Shown here: positions 6,842-9,005 of the stretch, piece by piece
How positions within the stretch are numbered: the first letter of the stretch is position 1
How the letters are laid out: the number at the start of each line of letters is the position of its first letter
From: Muribaculaceae bacterium
GTDB lineage: Bacteria > Bacteroidota > Bacteroidia > Bacteroidales > Muribaculaceae
Direction: 5' to 3'
Assembly (NCBI GenBank): GCA_009775365.1
Contig: VSPM01000094.1
Location: forward strand, 1 to 9,005
Length of the DNA stretch: 9,005 nucleotides
Made by a program: the position numbers and the translations under genes
The notes under the pieces: model-generated
Seen by the model: only the letters and a program-made list of their open reading frames with translations
The model's database searches: none
What the model was told of the DNA's origin: nothing

Positions 6842-6862
6842 GCTTTTGTCGTTTATTATATG

Positions 6863-6870
6863 TTACTTTG
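6863..6870 (+). promoter_or_regulatory. Near-consensus -7 promoter element for the PAS-like/LuxR regulator
   Basis: TTACTTTG matches TAnnTTTG at five of six fixed positions and lies 23 bp ahead of the ATG at 6894. No correctly spaced TTTG is present; the palindrome at 6826-6841 lies just upstream of the -33 region, so activation by a bound protein is plausible. Confidence 0.45.
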
Positions 6871-6893
6871 TAAGATTTAACGGCTGACTGAAT

Positions 6894-7646
6894 ATGAATA
6901 ACAAGGTCGACGATTTTTTCTTTGCCGGAAATGCGGTGAGCGGCGAACCCGATTACGGGCTTGCCGACACTTTCGTGCGCACTGCCGAGGCGTTTGCCAA
7001 CGCCACCTACCAGAGTGTCTATATCATTGACTATTTCCGCAAGAATTTCCTGTATGTGTCGCCCAATTCGTTGTTTCTATGTGGTATGTCGCCCGAGGCT
7101 GTCAAGGAGTTGGGCTATCAATTCTACCTCGACCATGTGCCTACCGATGAAGTCGGTATGCTGTTAGAGATAAATCAGGCGGGCTTTTCGTTCATAAACA
7201 GGATACCGCCTGCCGAAAGGAAGAAATACACCATATCCTACGATTTCCACATAGTCAACGGTCACGAAAAACTCCTTATCAATCATAAACTGACCGGACT
7301 TGCCTATCAGCCCGACGGATCCGTGTGGCTCGGACTCTCGGTTGTGTCGCTGTCCACTCATTCCAATGCCGGACAAATCACCATGCACTGCCGCGACAGA
7401 GCCGGATATTGGGAATATGACCTCTCTTTACACCGATGGGAGGAACAGGCAGCTCCCGTCCTTAACGAAACGGAAAAAGCGATACTGACGCTTTCCATTC
7501 AAGGCTTGACAATCAATGCCATCGCCGAGAAAATACACCTCGCAGTTGACTCTGTGAAATCCGCCCGACGTAGATTGTTTGAGAAACTGGAGGTAAACAA
7601 CATCTCAGAGGCGATTTCCTATGCTACCAATTACAAGCTCCTTTAA
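6894..7646 (+). CDS. PAS-like sensor / LuxR-type HTH transcriptional regulator
   Basis: A 250-residue protein of a Bacteroidales-specific regulator family. It has a conserved N-terminal block (VDDFFF; VRTAEAF; YQSVYIIDYFRKNFLYVSPN), a PAS-like sensory region (about 41-153) including FLCGMSPEAVKELGY and ISYDFH, and a C-terminal LuxR-type HTH (about 188-245; LNETEKAILTLSIQGLTINAIAEKIHLAVDSVKSARRRL). There is no receiver Asp domain, so it probably acts as a one-component sensor of an unknown cytoplasmic ligand. The ATG at 6894 is supported by alignment with the remnant at 5670-5819 and by the promoter element upstream. It follows the Crp/Fnr gene by 98 bp, across a Crp-type palindrome, suggesting a regulator cascade. 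Its stop overlaps by 4 bp the stop of the convergent gene. Confidence 0.87.
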   Translation: MNNKVDDFFFAGNAVSGEPDYGLADTFVRTAEAFANATYQSVYIIDYFRKNFLYVSPNSLFLCGMSPEAVKELGYQFYLDHVPTDEVGMLLEINQAGFSFINRIPPAERKKYTISYDFHIVNGHEKLLINHKLTGLAYQPDGSVWLGLSVVSLSTHSNAGQITMHCRDRAGYWEYDLSLHRWEEQAAPVLNETEKAILTLSIQGLTINAIAEKIHLAVDSVKSARRRLFEKLEVNNISEAISYATNYKLL

Positions 7647-8230
7647 TTAACATCGTTGACTATGGTCGAGAGATAGAACTTCGGATATGTCTTGACTTCG
7701 TTTCCGGCGGTGATTGCTACCAACAGATGTGCTGCCATTGCGGTCATGGTGTATTCGCCGACCGATGAACTGACTTCGGGCGATGCAATCCATTTCATTG
7801 CGCAGTCAACCCAGCCATTGCCGGGAACATTCCAGAACCGGCAGTATCCGCTCGTATAGTCAAGCATAGCCTTTACCGTGTCATCATCAGCTTTCGCCTC
7901 AACAAAATGCGGCAGTCGCCTTTCAGGCATTACGACCGTGACGCAACCGCCTATACCAAAGTTGAAAGCGCAAATCACTGGCACCGATATATTATAGCAA
8001 TGAGCAATCACTTCCCGGCAGGCTTCCTTCTCTGTTGTGCAGGTGCATATTACTATATCACATAAGTCGAGCTTTGAGCAATCCGACATGACAACAATGT
8101 CCTCGAAGCCCAGCTTCCGTATTGCCTCGGCTATCAGGTCAACAGCCATACTGCCTATAACGGCAACTTTAGTACCACCGATTTTCTGTTTCAACTCGGT
8201 TGAAAGACCGCCTGATTTTTCCATAATCAT
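7643..8230 (-). CDS. ThiF/E1-like Rossmann-fold protein, probably lacking adenylation activity
   Basis: From the ATG at 8230 (or 8224, ATGATTATG) the protein has 195 or 193 residues. A Rossmann strand-loop-helix (GTKVAVIGSMAVDLIAEAIRKLGF, about residues 20-42) and a later NISVPVICAFNFGIGGCVTVVMP block (about 80-102) match the order and wording of ThiF/MoeB/HesA E1-like proteins. The classic GxGGxG loop is replaced by GSMAVD. The segment between strand 2 and strand 3, which normally holds the Mg/ATP-contacting Asp, the Arg finger and a Lys, is shortened by several dozen residues. Catalytic adenylation is therefore unlikely, and a regulatory or binding role is possible but unproven. There is no ubiquitin-like or sulphur-carrier partner next to it. 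The frame stays open to 8350, but that extension reads through the two palindromes and the promoter element. Confidence 0.65.
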   Translation of the reverse strand: MIMEKSGGLSTELKQKIGGTKVAVIGSMAVDLIAEAIRKLGFEDIVVMSDCSKLDLCDIVICTCTTEKEACREVIAHCYNISVPVICAFNFGIGGCVTVVMPERRLPHFVEAKADDDTVKAMLDYTSGYCRFWNVPGNGWVDCAMKWIASPEVSSSVGEYTMTAMAAHLLVAITAGNEVKTYPKFYLSTIVNDVN

Positions 8231-8242
8231 TATTATTTGCAG

Positions 8243-8250
8243 CAAAATTA
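8243..8250 (-). promoter_or_regulatory. Bacteroidetes -7 promoter element for the ThiF-like gene
   Basis: The minus strand reads TAATTTTG, a full TAnnTTTG match, 12 bp before the ATG at 8230. This supports 8230 or 8224 over the upstream in-frame ATG at 8350. No TTTG -33 box is present; the palindrome at 8272-8289 lies 21 bp upstream instead. Confidence 0.6.
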
Positions 8251-8271
8251 GGCGTTCAACACTGAATCTTA

Positions 8272-8289
8272 TGCACACTTTTGTGTGCA
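8272..8289. promoter_or_regulatory. Palindromic operator copy 1, TGCACAC-TTTT-GTGTGCA
   Basis: Perfect 7-bp arms surround TTTT. The site lies 21 bp upstream of the -7 element of the ThiF-like gene, centred around -41 of its likely start of transcription. Its sequence is the reverse complement of copy 2 at 8322-8339. It is probably a dimeric regulator's binding site; the regulator is unknown. Confidence 0.65.
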
Positions 8290-8321
8290 AATGCCATCTC
8301 GAAGCCTCTGCGACCCTCAAA

Positions 8322-8339
8322 TGCACACAAAAGTGTGCA
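8322..8339. promoter_or_regulatory. Palindromic operator copy 2, TGCACAC-AAAA-GTGTGCA
   Basis: The 7-bp arms are the same as in copy 1, with AAAA in the middle, and the site lies exactly 21 bp upstream of the plus-strand -7 element at 8361-8368. Centres of the two copies are 50 bp apart, and each is followed by GCCATCTC (8293-8300 and 8341-8348), so part of the surrounding sequence is also a direct repeat. Confidence 0.65.
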
Positions 8340-8360
8340 GGCCATCTCACTCTGACATCT

Positions 8361-8368
8361 TAAATTTG
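8361..8368 (+). promoter_or_regulatory. Bacteroidetes -7 promoter element for the beta-barrel gene
   Basis: TAAATTTG is a full TAnnTTTG match. Transcription from here would give a leader of about 115 nt to the preferred ATG at 8486. No TTTG is seen at -33, where palindrome copy 2 ends. Confidence 0.55.
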
Positions 8369-8485
8369 CAACGATAATTATTATCACATTTTCGTAAAGA
8401 AACAGATGAAATTATGAAAGTTTCAGCTTTTGTTCTATTGCACAAGAAACATTCCATTGAGTCAGTCAGTGGGAATAATTATCGC

Positions 8486-8956
8486 ATGATGAAAAGAGCA
8501 CTTTTATATATTGTTATTTTAATGTGCTTCACAACATCAAGTGCTCAAATCATTGAAACAGGAGAATCCAATCCTGTATGGGGCGTTCGTGCGGCTTTTG
8601 ATGTAAATCTGCCGGGAAAGATACACGGCAATGTAATAGATGACCGAATGTTCCGCAACGGTACAGGAGTAACTGTAGGCACCGTGTGTAATATCTTTCT
8701 TGGAAAGAAATTCTATCTTGAACCGGCTGTTTCATTGTTTTATGATACTTACTCCTATAAAGGAGTAACAATTACTGGTATTAATTATGAAGAAAGTGAT
8801 CCGACTGTATATAAGTTTGGTATCCGTATTCCAGTTGTTGTGGGATATAGTATCTGTTTAACCGACCGAATTTCCATAGCTCCATTCACAGGGCCTGAAA
8901 TGACTTATTCTTTTGCCGGGGCAATGAAAATACGAACTATATTAAAATCCAAATAA
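8486..8956 (+). CDS. Outer-membrane beta-barrel protein, apparently C-terminally truncated
   Basis: From ATG 8486 (or 8489, ATGATG) the protein has 156 residues with a clear signal peptide (MMKRALLYIVILMCFTTSSAQ). Barrel-like strands follow, including WGVRAAFDVNLPG, a GVTVG...FLGKKFYLEPAVSLFYDTY hairpin, KFGIRIPVVVGYSI and RISIAPFTGPEMTYSFAG. Wording and order resemble the small 8-stranded porin/PorT-like barrels common in Bacteroidetes. Only about five strands are visible. The end (MKIRTILKSK, stop) is basic and non-aromatic instead of the usual terminal strand with an aromatic residue, and neither other frame continues the barrel within the window. A frameshift, insertion or deletion near 8930 is the likely cause; a genuinely short variant is possible. 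The frame stays open upstream to ATG 8414, but those 24 codons would place the signal peptide internally. Confidence 0.68.
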   Translation: MMKRALLYIVILMCFTTSSAQIIETGESNPVWGVRAAFDVNLPGKIHGNVIDDRMFRNGTGVTVGTVCNIFLGKKFYLEPAVSLFYDTYSYKGVTITGINYEESDPTVYKFGIRIPVVVGYSICLTDRISIAPFTGPEMTYSFAGAMKIRTILKSK

Positions 8957-9005
8957 AATGAGGCAAAAATTACATCCACCTTAGATTATTTGAGAATAGT
9001 CATGC

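Noticed and set aside
7643..7646. Overlapping convergent stop codons at TTAA
   Set aside because: Real, but common at tightly packed convergent genes and not informative on its own.
8272..8348. Possible CRISPR-like or MITE repeat
   Set aside because: There are only two copies, each a self-palindrome tied to a promoter; there is no repeat-spacer series and no target duplication.
8231..8350. N-terminal extension of the ThiF-like frame
   Set aside because: It reads through both palindromes and the -7 element; the Rossmann fold begins only after the ATGs at 8230 and 8224.
8414..8485. N-terminal extension of the barrel frame
   Set aside because: It would place a clear signal peptide at residues 25-45.

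Overview
The window looks like chromosome of a Bacteroidales bacterium (Bacteroides, Parabacteroides or Muribaculaceae type). Several gene families support this: a giant conjugative-element helicase, a short-plug TonB receptor, a membrane-anchored TPR regulator with a C-terminal helix-turn-helix, and a PAS-like/LuxR regulator that begins with a 'DDFF' motif. The promoters agree: sites of the Bacteroidetes form TAnnTTTG lie just ahead of most genes. Genus cannot be settled from the sequence alone.

Layout. (1) 1-1772, + strand, GC-rich: the 3' part of a very large SF2/Snf2-type helicase gene of integrative conjugative elements, followed by a stem-loop (1778-1821). (2) 1830-2037: the 3' end of a group II intron (domain V, domain VI and a typical 3' terminus) with no complete maturase gene. 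(3) 2059-5647, - strand, AT-richer: a TonB-dependent outer-membrane receptor, and upstream of it a TPR lipoprotein-like transmembrane regulator that probably controls it. (4) 5670-6207: a scar zone. It holds the first 50 codons of a broken PAS-like/LuxR regulator gene, whose promoter and 5' end now lie in front of the TPR regulator, and an antisense tail of a Fis-type HTH gene. (5) 6208-7646, + strand: a Crp/Fnr-family regulator and then an intact PAS-like/LuxR regulator. Between them is a perfect TGTGA-N6-TCACA palindrome. (6) 7643-8230, - strand: a small ThiF/E1-like Rossmann protein that appears to lack the adenylation residues. It is divergent from (7) 8486-8956, + strand: an outer-membrane beta-barrel protein that looks truncated. 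Two 18-bp palindromes sit between them in exact mirror symmetry with the two promoters.

How it fits together: this is a regulator-dense accessory region next to a conjugative element, with several scars (intron remnant, two regulator remnants, a probably shortened barrel). Its most notable signal is regulatory. Three promoters (6863, 8250 and 8361) each carry a palindrome centred about 30 bp upstream of the first base of the -7 box, the usual place for a Crp/Fnr-class II activator, and a Crp/Fnr gene is in the window. I found no complete new defence or biosynthetic system, no CRISPR array and no tRNA or rRNA gene.
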